DNA of 64,000 nucleotides from Alternaria dauci (GCF_042100115.1 NC_091272.1:3658001-3722000), one strand, 5' to 3'. Positions 43,452 through 55,344 are shown, counted from the stretch's first letter. Translations and numbers: made by a program. The notes: generated by a model from the sequence alone, not told the origin.

Positions 43452-44038
43452 TCACTTGGCGTAGCGCTTGACCCAGTCTTTTGCGTTTTTCTCAAACTCG
43501 CTGCGGTTCTCCCGGTATTCGTTGGCAATCGACGGCTCAATCGCGTCGTCCGGGTTGGGCTCAATGAGCAGCGTCTGGATCAGGCGCAGGACCGCGACGA
43601 CCTTGTTTGGCGGCTTCCACTCATCAGCGCGCAGCAGACCCAGGCACATGGACCCCTTGTCATCGTTGCTGACGTTGGGGTGGTAGATCTTGGTGCGGAA
43701 GCTGACGACGGGTGGCTTGAAAGGGTATTCGGTCGGGAAAGTAATCTCGAGCTTGAAATGGCCGCCCTGCACAGCTGTGGTTAGTCGATGCTTCCGAGAG
43801 CGCACAGAGGGCGCATGGATCAGACAGTCCAACGTACAGCATAGGCCGACTGGGCTGGGCCGTCCATCAACACTTCCCACTTGGTCATGTTCTGCTCGTC
43901 GAAGTTGATCTTCATACCGGGCGGTGTGTCAGCCATGCACTCGCCGTACTCCTGTCGTATTGTTATCAGTATACTTGCTTCTGCGCCAGGGCAGATGTGG
44001 CTTGCCTTCATAATACGCTTCTTCGCTCCGGTGCTCAT
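43452..44038 (-). CDS. Ubiquitin-conjugating enzyme E2 (UBE2L3/UBCH7-like)
   Basis: Three exons on the minus strand: 44006-44038, 43838-43951 and 43452-43766; 153 residues. The first intron (43952-44005, 54 nt) has a GC donor (AAG/GCAAGC) and CGACAG acceptor with an ACTGATAAC branch; removing it restores the usual E2 first helix (KKRIMKEYGECMAD), while keeping it would insert 18 residues there. The second intron is canonical (GTACGT..GTGCAG). The core has FPTEYPFKPPVVSF, the HPN motif (78-80), and active-site Cys90 in GSMCLGLL, then EWKPPNKV, which resembles the UBE2L3 group that hands ubiquitin to HECT and RBR ligases. The partner ligase is unknown. It is divergently placed to a BTB gene. 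Confidence 0.93.
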
Positions 44039-45607
44039 GGTTGCGGTCGGTTAGTTGTGGTTGCGTCTGTCAAGAGTGATCGTGTATCGTGTGAGACTGT
44101 CTACGGCGACGCGGTAGGCGGTGTAGTTGAAGTAGTCAGACAGAAGCAGGCGCCAGCTGTGCAGGTCAAGCAAGAGCGACGAGCAGTAGGAATACAATGC
44201 AACAACTTCACTCTCTGTGTGGGTAGGCGGGATGCAGTGGCAGGTGATGGACGTGAAAAGAGGGTTGTAGATGTGGGGAAAGTTGCCTATGGATGACGAG
44301 GGACCTTGGATTCTTTAGTCAAAGCTCCGCACGCGGCCCGGAAGACGATCGCCTTCACACGTTCTGGTAGCAGGAACAGGCTAGCATTCACACGTTGTTC
44401 GTTCCAGCTCTGTCTCTTGTCATCGGCACCACGTCTTGCACTCTCGACTCGAGTGTGCGAAAACAAAACGACGTCATACCGTCACGAGAGAAAGCAGTCT
44501 CGCTACGTTCCGCCTCATTTGCGAGTGCCGAACATCAAGGTGCATCCCCGTCACGACATGTTATCAAGATTCCCATGTCCTTAGTCCACACTCGTACATG
44601 TCCGGGACTGGACGTGCCCAAGACTCATCTAGGACACGTGGTTTTGGCCTCTTGACGAGCTAATGTGTTTCAGCTGGGCCTGACCGACCGCATCTAGCAT
44701 CAGCAGCAGCAGCCACGGTCCCCTCGGTCCCTGAACACGTAGGCCACGCATTTGCACGCTTCACCACTAGGCATAGCGCATAAGCGCAGTATTATAGTTC
44801 GGAGCGCCGAACCTACTGTCTGCATGCTGTCCCCGACCGACCAAGTCTTCCTGAATCTAGACTTGGGCGCGATGCAGCACTGCGCAATTCGTCACTCAAT
44901 GCAGCCCGCCGTCTTGGTGAGTCACAAGAGGCCGCCCAACACCACAGGTCACGTTACACCGCGATAGAGACGCGACGCGCACACCACAAAACGGTCCGAC
45001 CAAAACGGCTTCACTTTCAACCTTCAAGTCCCTGTCCATGCTAGCTTTTCTTCGCGCGCTCGAATCTACATCGCTGGGTCCAACACGCCAACTCGCGCGC
45101 TATTCATGGCTCGCGTACTGCCAATCCTCCGAGGACTTGCCATGTTCCATGGTCTTCCATGTTTTCAAGGGCATCGAATGAGGAGGTGCAAACAATGACG
45201 CCTCGCAGCCTGATAACTGCTGCAGCCCAGCATGCAGCAATGGGCGAATAGCAATGGCAGTCTGCATGTTACATAGCCCCAGCCTGCCAGCGCTAGTTGT
45301 CCAGGCTACAGGGGCACCGACTTGGCATTGTCGGTATTTAACAAGCTGCGACCCCACAACTGCGGCCTTTACGCCTCACGACAAGCCTGAGTTCGACAAC
45401 CAAAGCGTGCTTTATCTTCACCACCAGTGTTGGTAAGCTCGCTAAGCTCTTCGGATCTTCAACGACTTTTCTCTCCCGAAAGGTTTGCGAAATCTGAGAG
45501 TTTCCGGAGCTCCCATTTCTCTCTTATGAACGCTGCGTCACACTAACCTGTCCACTCTTTACGAGAAATTCCGTCGCTCGCTACTTCGATCTCTCTCTTC
45601 GGTCAGA
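44039..45607. promoter_or_regulatory. Divergent intergenic region (E2 / BTB genes)
   Basis: About 1.6 kb with the promoters of the E2 (-) and BTB (+) genes. Frames up to about 100 codons occur but have no conserved features. The final 150 bases are TC-rich, like a leader. Confidence 0.5.
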
Positions 45608-46548
45608 ATGTTCGGCAAACGCTCTTTCGCTAGCTCGAAGGAGAAAGACCGTTCAGGCAAGATCACTAAACAGCCGAAGAGATCGTTCCGCGATGCGTCC
45701 AAGCAGAAGGTCATGGCCGAGAAGCTGGATACGCGCAAGGACAGTCCAATGATGGATGCTGGCTCACCAGCGCTCACCTCGTCCATCGTGACAGTCATCG
45801 TTGGTTCCGACCAACGACTGTTCGCTGCGCACGAAGACGTCCTAAGTCACTCCCCGTATTTTGCTGAACTGCTGCGGGGCCAGTTCTTCGAATCCGCTAA
45901 CCGCCGCATCGATCTGCCCACGGAGGAACCTGAGATTTTCAGTTGTATCCTCGAGTATCTGTACAAGGGCGACTACTACCCACGCCTTGTCCAAGACAAG
46001 CGCCGCCAGACCTGGATGCTCGAAGGTGCAATTGCCTCACCTGACCCAAACAAACCCGGCGACCGCGCAGCTGCCGTCGAGCCAACCTTTTTCCACTCCG
46101 GCGTAGGAGACGTCATTCTCCGCGACACAGCAGTCTACTGTGCAGCTGATTGCTACGGCCTCGAAGAGCTCAAGAAGCTCTCTCTGCGCAAGCAGGGCCT
46201 GCAGAGCGGGATCGAGGTCGGAACCATCTTGCGCAGCGCACGCTACGCGTACGAGAATACGCCGGATAGCGACTCGCGGCTGCGCGCTCATTACCTCGCT
46301 CTGATTATCCGCAGTCGGAAAACCTTCAAGCGTAGTGGCACCATGCAGATGGAGATGGAGATGGGGGGAAAACTGTTCTTTGACCTGTTCGTGGCCATGT
46401 GCAATCATGTGGATGATCTTGTGGACGCGAGGTACGCCTTGCGCTTTTCTGTTCACCCTCTTTTTGAAGATTCTTGCATATTGTGATGTTGATCTCGTAC
46501 TGACGACCCGCTAGCGCCTCAGCCCGCGGCACTCCTAGGACCGTCTAA
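45608..46548 (+). CDS. BTB/POZ-domain protein
   Basis: The first exon begins at the ATG at 45608 (MFGKRSFASSKEKDR). A basic N-terminal stretch of about 45 residues is followed by a BTB fold at about 58-125 (SSIVTVIVGSDQRLFAAHEDVLSHSPYFAEL, IFSCILEYLYKGDYY), then a helical extension with YCAADCYGLEELKKLSL. BTB proteins of this kind often act as dimers or Cul3 adaptors; here that is inference. Two 3' ends are possible. Unspliced, the frame runs to 46486 (292 residues, tail RYALRFSVHPLFEDSCIL). With the intron 46432-46514 (GTACGC donor, TACTGACGAC branch, CCGCTAG acceptor) the protein ends at 46548 (about 285 residues, tail SASARGTPRTV). The splice signals are good, so I give the spliced end, but the choice is open. 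Confidence 0.8.
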
Positions 46549-47215
46549 AGACATTGATCCGCACACCCACTTACCCGTCACCGCAACACCCGCAAACACA
46601 CACACCCCTTGCATACAACCCCGGAGTACACACCAAGTTGGAAATCTTACCTTACTCCGCTCGCACACCCAAATTGCCGACCAGCGACAAAATGTGAAAA
46701 CAACCAAAAACATTCGGCGTACCGTTATATCATCTCTCCCAACTCATCTTATCTCTCTTGCTCGCTCTCTTTTACTAGTGGAGTTTGCTTACCCCCATCG
46801 CGTTCCCCCTAATCCTTGATCAAACGACGTCAACGAGCTCTTCCCCTCTCTGCTTGCAGAGAGAGTACACGACCACGAAACTGTGTTTCTTTTGTTTTGT
46901 GCTTTGGGAAATCAAGGGCTTTGTTGTACGAATACCAAGAAAAGGAAGGGACATTCATTTTTGGAAGCATGGTGCTGCGTGGATTAGGAAGACATCGTGC
47001 TGGAGGACACCGCTCTCTGGTGGAGACGTGTCCGATGCGGTGACAGATTGATCGAGGCCGCTCAGAAGGTTCGGACTGACTGTGGAGGATATCCTAGTGG
47101 TGGCAATAATGAGAATACCTTTGGTCGCCCCTAATTCTAGTGTGTCTGATGCTGATGTGATATGATGTTCGAACTTGACAATGTTTACCACTCGTCTGAC
47201 GAGAATATCCATACT
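46549..47215. other. Convergent 3' region, no gene seen
   Basis: About 670 bp between the BTB gene (+) and the inositol monophosphatase gene (-). C/A-rich at first (ACACACACCCC), then A/T-richer. No supported gene. Confidence 0.5.
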
Positions 47216-48217
47216 CTACGTACCCACCTCAAACGCACCGTCGACCAAGCCCCAGAATTCCTCGATAATCTCCTTTTGTCCTTCACCCCCTCGCACAGCC
47301 AGATACCTCTGTCCTTCCACTTCTGGATTCCAGTTGCCCGGATTCGCATCAACCATCATCCCGCCAGCTTCCTTTAGGATGACCCACCCAGCACAAACGT
47401 CCCACGCCCAGCATCCCGCCTCCCAGTAAATATCCAACCCTCCACTCGCAACCCCACACAGATTCAGCGCCGCCGAGCCAAATGACCTCAACCCATGTAC
47501 CATGCCACCCCCATTTTCCTTTGTGGCCGCCAACTTCTTGAAAGTTTCACTCTTAACCCTGAAGTCGTTCCCGCTCCTGTCACTGCCCCACTCCACAGCA
47601 ACTAAACAAGTATTCAGCGTCTCTAGCGGCGTTGGCGGTGACAGCGGTAATTTTGTTGTTTGGTTCAGATACGCGCCTTGTCCCTTTATCGCAGAGTACA
47701 AGGTTTGCGTAAACGGGTTGTACACGATGCCTACAGTGGGCTCGCGGTCAATCGCGAGACCGAGTGAGATGCTGACATAAGGGTATCGGTGCACAAAGTT
47801 TGTTGTTCCGTCAATAGGGTCGCAGATGAATGTCGGTGCTGCAGTAAGTTTGTCGCCAGGCTTCTGGATATCGGTGCAACTAGATTAGTAACCCATCTTA
47901 CATGCATGTCACACAGGAAACTTACGTATGTTTCTTCGCCCATGAATTCGTAGTCTGGGTACTTTTCGCGGAGGGATGTCGAAATGAGGTTTTCGACGGC
48001 GCGATCAGTTTCGGTGACGAGATCGACCGCTGTCATTGGATTTAGTCAGCACTAGTTATTCCAATAGTACAGAAGTCTATTTCAGTGGTTGTTACGTACA
48101 GTTCTTCTTTGATCCCGAGCCTTGTGTTGTAGGCTTTGCGGAGACGATGCGTTCACCAGCTTGCTTGGCGATGGAGATCATGAAGTCGTGGACTTCTTGG
48201 AGGTTGACGTCAGCCAT
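47216..48217 (-). CDS. Inositol monophosphatase family protein
   Basis: Three exons on the minus strand: 48100-48217, 47926-48029 and 47216-47863; 289 residues. Introns are 70 and 62 nt. The protein begins MADVNLQEVHDFMISIAKQA and has every metal-site element of the Mg2+-dependent, Li+-sensitive phosphatase fold: GEET at 70-73, DPIDGTT at 89-95 and the late Asp229 in WDVCAG. KKNSVDLVTETD is the typical substrate-side loop and is restored only by removing the first intron. Fungal members act as inositol-1-phosphatases or, as in the QutG protein of the quinate cluster, in less defined roles; no quinate genes are near, so inositol phosphate turnover is the safer reading. Confidence 0.93.
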
Positions 48218-48799
48218 CTTGGATACTGATCAATATGCTTTGGAAGTTCGCAACTAGACGGTGGTGAACTGAAAAGTAGACTTTTTTTTTTCTGGTGATG
48301 TTGTAGCTGCCCTCGGGAACTTTCCAACGTCAGAGCTACCTGACTGCCCCTCAGTGGGGCGGCCTGGAGTTATGTATGCAGGGTCCACCACGTGGGGAAA
48401 CAGTGTCTTACAGCGGTCGACGTTGGATTCCAAAACCTTCTTTCGTCCCGATGCATGGGATATCGGCCGAAGAGTGTAGGGGTAATACTGGACAGTGATC
48501 ATGACATGGTTTGACCATTCACGCACGAGTATTCAGCTGAGGTACAACATCAACTAGCCGCCATACAACTACTTGAAGCGCAGGACCACGATTACGCTCG
48601 GTGTGAGAAATTAGAGAAACGTTTATGAACTGAGTTCCCGCATTTTCAAAGAAAGTATATGCTAAGCTAATAGTATCACAGCCCAACGAACGAATGGTGA
48701 CCATGGTCAGCAAACCAGAAGAACACCAAACCCCAGCCCGTATATACAGCCAATTGAATCCCTCCATTCCTATATACATATCAACCTTCCCCTGAAGAT
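48218..48799. other. Intergenic (promoter of the phosphatase gene, 3' end of GH55)
   Basis: About 580 bp between two minus-strand genes. A T-tract lies at about 48282-48290 in the phosphatase leader. No gene is seen. Confidence 0.5.
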
Positions 48800-51389
48800 C
48801 TAGAATCCATATCCGAGCCACCCGATAGTATTCGAGTACACGCTCAGATTATCACTCCACTTCGCCTTGTCGACACCATCAACTGTAACCATCCACTCAC
48901 TACCCACCTCACTCAGCGCAAAAGCCTGAATACTGCTAGCCCCCTCAATAGAAAGGACGCGACTCTGGCAGTTGCGGAATCCATTCGGTGCCGTGGGGCT
49001 CGAGCATCCGACGTTGTAGTTGCGGAAAAAGGAGTACAAGCCGCCGCCGTAGATGAGCACGTTCTTGGAGTTGAGCACGCGGAGACCCCAGGCTGATGCA
49101 CCGGCTGGGTAGACGGGGTCTGAGAAGGCGTCGGACCTGCCGTAGGGTTGGTTCGAGGCGTCGGGTGTAGGCATGTAGTACGGGGTTTCCGTTTGGATGA
49201 AGCCTGCGAAGATGTTCGACGCGCCGTTGAACTATGCACCTGTTAGCCTTTGCTTATATTGCCACGTCACACTGTCGAGAATGGTTTACCTGGTACTGAT
49301 ATAGCGCCTGGTGCTCTACGCCGTTGGCCCATAGCCACACATTTTGTGATTCGACATGCAGTCCGCGGCCAGTGAAGACGGAGATTTGTGTGGATCGCGC
49401 ATCATCCAAATCATGATCTGCTGTCCAGAACCAGTTGTTCTCAAAGTATGCTCCGTTCGCGCCCTTGGTGACGTGCACGTTGGTATGTGCAGCCATGCAT
49501 TCCTGCTTGACGGATCCCACAGTTGAAGGGCATTGAGCGACCTGCAGATTGGTACCTTTAGAACCTCCGATGCGGGTGTGTACATCCCAGAGACCGGAGC
49601 CTCGTTCAGTGTTGAGGTTGTATTGGATCACAATAGCTCCTGGAGTGGCACCTTGGGTTTGCACAAGCATATCGGACCACTCGATGCGACCGCTCTCGCC
49701 AGGCCTGCCGATCTGCACAATGGGAACAGGTCTGTCTTTGTTGCCGAATGTGGCGCCAGAGCCCATGATTGCGGAGAAGGTCTCACCGACCATTCGCGAG
49801 CCTGGCGGGACGTAGATTGTTTGGGTGACCTTGTAAACGCCGTGTTCGAAGAAGAGAACCTATAGGGGTAGTAGGGTTAGCATTTGGAGAAGAGATAGCG
49901 TGCAGTGCTGAAGCGGTTACTCACCTTATTTTGAGCTGCAGCCCTGGTGATGGCATCCTGTACAGCCCTGGTGTCGTCGGTACGACCGTCACCTGTGGCT
50001 CCACTACCACGAGCACTGATAAAGTCACCAGTACCAAGGTTCTCGTACTGCGGCTTCGACTTGGAATAGTACTTGCCACCATCCAAAAGACTTGCTGGTC
50101 GAGCGACAGGAGTGATGGCTCCCTGGAATTTCTCTGGACCGTTCGCATTAGGAGCGTACTTGTTGCCCTGACCCCAAGCTTGGATGGTCAGTGTTCCACC
50201 TGGGAGTACGGTGGCTCCGTTACCTACAACAGCGTTGGGTACGTTGTTGAGCCTAATGTTCTCGAGTATCAGCTGGCCAGCACCGATAGGCTGACTATCC
50301 CTTCGCCACGCCATGTCGACAAACCTCGGGCAGTTGGTGATCTCAGAGTCAATGATGACAACAGAGCCAACCTCGAGTTTGTTGGCGGCAGCGCCATTGC
50401 TCATGGAAAAGGCCGTTCCACAGTCGCTGATTGTAAGACCGGAGTACAACCAGCCCCAGTTCCAGATTTGTGAGATACCAGTGACGGCCTTGGAGATCTT
50501 CACATTGCGCATGGTGAATTGTTGGTTTCCAATGTTCATACCATACAACCCGCCTTCGATATCAAGGTCAGCCATGTGGCCACCAGATCCGTTCTCAACA
50601 AAGATACCGGCATGCACCGAGTTTGACGCCTGGGTCATGCGGATCTTGACATTCTGAATAGTCGTAGCTTGCGAGGCAGGCCAGTGGATACCCTGAAAGC
50701 CATTGGTTGGGGCAACAGCGGTGCCATCAATGACCAGATTACGAATCTGTCGCAGGAAGATGTTGGTTGATGTCCAGCCAGGGTTGCCGTTGCTGCCATA
50801 AGGACTAGCGTCGATGAGGGCAAGAGCCTGAAGAGTGGGAGCAGCCTTCAGAACGGGGAGAGCTCGGGGGTTGCCGATAAGCTGTGTCATGTAATAGAAG
50901 ATGATGGGCTTGCTAATGAGGTAGGTTCCAGAAGGGATGTAGACCACGGCTGGGGAATCCGTGGCCGAGTCACACACGCCGGGACCGCAACGGTTCCCGT
51001 CGGAAATAGCACGGTTGATTGCATCGGAATCATCGGTAACACCGTCACCTACAAGAGTGTCAGTGGCATATTGGAACACGAAGAGCCAAGTAGCTCACCC
51101 CTTGCGCCGTATTCTTTGATATTGCGGAAGACCTTGTAAGCGCTGTTACCATTGAAAGGAGCTCGTCCGTTGCCGGAGAGGTCATTCAACCAGTACCCAT
51201 CTGCGATGGCTGCGATGGCTGCGAGACTGCTTATGTTTGATGCAGGCTCAGTATCGATTGATACTTGTCGGCCAAAGCGGGCTACCTAATGTCAGCCTGG
51301 AGTTGTGAAGGGGAAGACCTTTGCTTACATATAGCAGCGCCCTGAATACCGACTGCACTGAGGCAGGCGATCAAGGAGGGTAAGTGCAT
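48800..51389 (-). CDS. GH55 exo-beta-1,3-glucanase, secreted
   Basis: Five exons on the minus strand: 51329-51389, 51099-51281, 49925-51048, 49290-49859 and 48800-49231; 789 residues, the usual GH55 length. Introns are 47, 50, 65 and 58 nt and all joins keep phase. Residues 1-20 form a signal peptide (MHLPSLIACLSAVGIQGAAI). Two right-handed beta-helix domains follow, each opened by the pectate-lyase-like start: FRNIKEYGARGDGVTDDSDAI and, in the second, FISARGSGATGDGRTDDTRAV. The segment YWLNDLSGNGRAPFNG just after the leader is a GH55 hallmark. Such enzymes release glucose or gentiobiose from the ends of beta-1,3-glucans. I did not place the catalytic Glu. A target in its own wall or in other fungi is possible. 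Confidence 0.95.
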
Positions 51390-53463
51390 ACTGGTAAGTA
51401 TGTACTAGTAGATGGTTGTATGTATAGTGGAACACAAAGAGGAGGTATAGAAAGGAATGTAGAGTGTATTGAGAAAAGAAGGTATCAGGAAGTGAGAAGA
51501 TGATGTCTATTTAATATCCCCGTTTGTTTACTGCCACCCCTCTTCGCTGAATGTGATAGGAGAAGGACTGTACACCCATACAGTCTGTCAAGGATCTGCC
51601 CCTATCAAGCCTGCCGGCTGGCTAGCGAGCAGCATCCGGTGATGAGGAAGCCTCACCGACTCCCACTCAGAAGGTCATAAGGACCTACCGCATACTGACC
51701 CACTAGGCGGCTACCCCTGTTGCCGTTTGAAGGGTTACATAGCTTCTGTCGGCTCACAGTACGAGATGTCTTAGCTTGAGTAACGTAGTCTGGGGAGTGG
51801 AAGGGCGCGTACTTACACCCTTCCTCTTCAAGTCAAATCTCCGAAGAATGCTTTGTTTTGTTCAGCCATTTGGCAAGCCTGTTTCAATTCTCCATTCAGT
51901 ATGATCTGCTATGACGAACACAAGTTGCAGTTTTTGTCAGAGGTTGAATGGTTATGAACAGTGAAATGCAACGCGCCTTTCAAGATACGCCTTGAGTAAG
52001 CTACAAGCAAAGAAGCTGTGAGGACACTAAGAGGACTTACAGCTAACCTCGATAGGCACTGGTCATCGGGTCGGCCCTACGCATATTAATTCTGTGAAGC
52101 GCCGTCCAGTGACAATGCAAACCCTGACTGAAGCATGTGATGAACACCAATTTTAAGATCAGAGCGAATGTCTCTACGATTGGTTCCCCGGTTATGAAGG
52201 CTAGAACCCCGGGTTTGCGCCATCTACAGTAGTTTCGACAGCGACGCCTGAATGTGGGGTAGTCCTGGATAGCAGAGCCATGCGTCGCACTGCATCAGTC
52301 TGCCCTATGATCTTGCCCTGCAGCATAAGCCTCAAGCCCGCGTGCTCCTCTTAGTTCCTTCTTCAACGTCAGAGCACTTACTTCACACCCAACGGTGCAG
52401 TAATGGGGCAAATGCAGGGAGTCTTGTGAGACTGTCGCAAGACAAGCAACCCAAAAGCCAGCCCAAGATCACTGTTTGGACCTGCCCGATCGGAACAAAG
52501 TCTGGTTGAAACGACACCAGTAGGAAATTGCAAATGACTGGCGACGTCAGGCGCATGAACGCTCACCGCGGAGCGTATAGTCTCGTTTGCGGACTCTGGC
52601 ATGCCCAGGTCTGGGCATGGTAGACCTGCAGTTGAGATAGAGATTGGCCGAGCGCCGTGTTCTAGAGAGGAATTCCCTGTATGCATGTCTTGGAGATTGC
52701 AACATCGCGAGGGCCTGCTCGACTACCCCAGATATTTTGAGGCAGGCCTAGACGACGGTCATGCACAGGGTAGATCATGCGGGCCAGGGTTAGATAGATT
52801 AAAAGAATATGGTTGTGACCAGTCATGTGGCTGAAACCCAGCTTGCTCGTTCGACCGATCCGCCACTAAGAGCTGGCGGCGCGCTCAGTAGCTTCATATA
52901 TCGCAAAACGGGCAGAAGTCGATGGGATTTTCACGGAGTATGCGACGTTGGTAGTTAAAAAACGTAAGCTTGTAACTTCGGACAAAATCGCTCAGCCTAT
53001 GTGCGGTGGAAAAAGTTAGCAGCGCCAATTTTCAAGTACACGCCTGTCTTGTCACAGTATTGGAAGGTGGCTACGATCATAGACGTTCAAGAATCGTGAT
53101 GTTCCAGAGATTCTGTATTGCAGAGAAAAGGGGGCTTCAATCCGTATCAACAAGCGCAACGTCGTCCTCCATAGGGTCGCGGCATGCAGTTGTGTTGTGC
53201 GGTGTCGTACGACAAGCTTGTCGGCATACAGCCGTATACGACAGATGGCCACGCGAGTGGTACTACCTCAAAGATGAGATGCTGTCTCCATGCACTGATT
53301 GAGTACGCGCTGCTGTGGTCGATGTACTCTTGAGGCTGGTCGGCGACCGGCATCCGAGTGAGTGTCCAATCTGACTGGCGCCTCAAGGACGTTCCGTAAC
53401 ACATTGCAACACTGCCACATCACTAGATTTCCGCTTGCAGAACGTGTGACGACTCATAAGTCG
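51390..53463. other. Intergenic, promoter of the GH55 gene
   Basis: The second-longest gene-free stretch, about 2.1 kb. The leader next to the GH55 start is A/G-rich on the plus strand with a TATTTAATAT element at about 51510 (TATTAAATA-like on the coding strand). One CTGGGG match to the CreA consensus SYGGRG lies at 51790, which alone means little. The frame at 52378-52686 (minus) has no recognisable content. No transposon remnant is evident to the eye. Confidence 0.5.
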
Positions 53464-54098
53464 TCATAACTTGGTGGAAACCTTGACGAACAAGGCCTCG
53501 CCGAGGGTATATATTGTACCGTTGCCGTCTTCGATAGTCGTACGAACGTATAGTTTCCGATCGCCCGCTTCTTGTCGCTCGATCTTGGCCGTAAGAAGAA
53601 GCGCACCGGGTGTCGGCACCGGCTTCTTGTAGGTGGTGTTCAGATCTGTTCGCGTTCAGCTTGTGTTGTGGAGTTGATGCACGACATGAACACACAGGCA
53701 GTAAAGTAGTTCAAGGCAGCTGCGCGGCGACCGTTTTCTGTTATCCTTTGCACCTTCCTCTCCATATTCAGCATGATCAAAATACCGCACATCTCGTCGA
53801 GTAGTGTCGCAGCACAACCCCCATGTATGATCTGCGGGTAGCCGTTGAGTCCGTCGCCTAGCTCGACGATGGTCTTGACCTCCTTGTATGCGATATCGCC
53901 ATCTTCTTCGTCGACCGGTCGGAGCGTCAGAAGGGCTCGTATCGTGCGATCTGTGCTTAGGGTTTCCGCGATAAAGGAATCTTCCCCTGTTGCCTTTGGT
54001 GTCCGGGAGGCAGTGTTGGCTGGGGTCCAATTGGGGTCATTGATCAGGGCAGCAGCCCAGGGAATTGAGGACAGGCGGGCAATGACGGCGTCTGTCAT
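53464..54098 (-). CDS. Hotdog-fold thioesterase-like protein
   Basis: Two exons on the minus strand, 53696-54098 and 53464-53645, joined over a 50-nt intron (GTGTGT..GAACAG), give 194 residues. Without splicing the frame would end in an unrelated tail; with it the conserved strand NYFTAYLNTTYKKPVPTPG is restored. The central helix motif of the hotdog fold is IIHGGCAATLLDEMCG: His92-Gly-Gly and Asp101-Glu102 fit the active region of PaaI/THEM4-type acyl-CoA thioesterases. The fold continues with LLLTAKIERQEAGDRKLYVRTTI and IYTLGEALFVKV. The acyl substrate is unknown. There is no clear targeting signal. The gene is divergent to the hydrophilic repeat gene. Confidence 0.9.
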
Positions 54099-54614
54099 GG
54101 CGCATCGATGTTCTTTGGGGTAGGGTTTGCTTGTACCGCTCCCGCGACGTTTATCGAGGACATCATTGTGGAGCTCTGGGGTAAAGAGATACCGAGGTGC
54201 AACGGATACGGCGATGGGGATCGTCAGTGCTCAGCTCAGTAAGCCGCCGACGCGGCCTTATTCGTTCGTAACTACAACAGACGTCGATGTCTTGGACAGC
54301 AACACAGTTCGGGACCGACATTCACTTTGGTAGATGCTACTCCCAGTGACACATGCGAAGAGATTCGAGTCTGACCTGAACGGTTCCATGTGATTGCGCA
54401 CCTCAATAATGCAAGACGTCATCTCTACGCGCTAAACAATGCGTCAAAGACACGCGAGCCGTCCACAAGTAGGAACATCTCGAGCTACGCCTACATGTCG
54501 ATGATGTAGCTGCCGAGGTTATGGTAGGGTATAACCTCCTCTTCCCCAGGTTTTCAAATCTGCTGTCACAACATCACCAAACATACATACCTACACGGAG
54601 TAACATCAGCAACA
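54099..54614. promoter_or_regulatory. Divergent promoter region (thioesterase / hydrophilic protein)
   Basis: About 515 bp between two start codons. The end is rich in CATACATACC and ACA motifs before the ATG at 54615. No gene seen. Confidence 0.45.
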
Positions 54615-55163
54615 ATGGTCGACACATCGCACTCCAGATCCGTCCGCGGCACTCTGTCAAACCCAAAGACCAAAGAAGCAACCAACTCCACCAACTCGAA
54701 CCCTGATCTAGGCGATGGCACAAGTCTGAAACCCCCAAATGACGACAAAAAGTCTTTCCCATCAAACGATTCCGCTCCACCAGCTGGTCAAGGCAATGAC
54801 ACACCGTCTGCCTCCTCCTCTTCATCTTCATCATCAGACTCTGCTCCCACAGTCTCAGACCCTTATCGCAAAGCCGGTACAAGCGCTGGCGGCGGCGACA
54901 AGAAAGCCATAGGCAACGGCGGAAACGTAGAAGGTCGAAACATGGAGGATGGGAAGCAAGGAGGTAAGAAGAGCGAGGCAACGGATGATCTCCCACACAG
55001 CAAGAAGGTACGAGGTACACTAGCAAACAACGATGGGGCAAAGGTGAATAGGACGCAGCTTGGTGACCCAGCGAGTTTGAAAGCGGAGACTAGCACGACG
55101 AACGATATGGGTAGGCAAACGGAGAGAGAGGGGCAAGACAAGAGTGGGAAGAGTAAACTGTAG
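54615..55163 (+). CDS. Hydrophilic disordered protein with an internal repeat
   Basis: An intronless 182-residue gene (MVDTSHSRSVRGTLSN). It has no cysteine, tryptophan or membrane segment and is full of Asn, Ser, Lys, Gly and Asp, so it should be disordered and stay soluble. Two copies of one motif flank a Ser-rich middle: SVRGTLSNPKTKEATNSTNS..LGDGTSLK at about 9-40 and KVRGTLANNDGAKVNRTQ..LGDPASLKAE at about 131-158. The repeat resembles short, stress-related or conidial proteins of fungi, but I cannot name the family and give no function. Codon use and base composition match the neighbours. Confidence 0.75.
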   Translation: MVDTSHSRSVRGTLSNPKTKEATNSTNSNPDLGDGTSLKPPNDDKKSFPSNDSAPPAGQGNDTPSASSSSSSSSDSAPTVSDPYRKAGTSAGGGDKKAIGNGGNVEGRNMEDGKQGGKKSEATDDLPHSKKVRGTLANNDGAKVNRTQLGDPASLKAETSTTNDMGRQTEREGQDKSGKSKL

Positions 55164-55344
55164 ATCATTATTCCAATGGAACTTAAGACTGAGATGTGTA
55201 CGTAGATTCGATTAAATGAATTCGAGTTCGTCTACATCGTTACTGGGTATCTCTCTAATCTAGTCTATGTGCTCCAACCATCATCATACCTCTATTAACC
55301 TAGTTGTGACAATGCAAATGCATCCATCAGAACATCCTCAACCC

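Noticed and set aside
47216..48217. The QutG-like phosphatase as evidence for a quinate-use cluster
   Set aside because: No dehydroquinase, quinate dehydrogenase, permease or QutA/QutR-like gene lies near it.
52378..52686. A 102-codon minus-strand frame in the long intergenic region
   Set aside because: No signal, motif, splice context or family resemblance; expected by chance in 2 kb.
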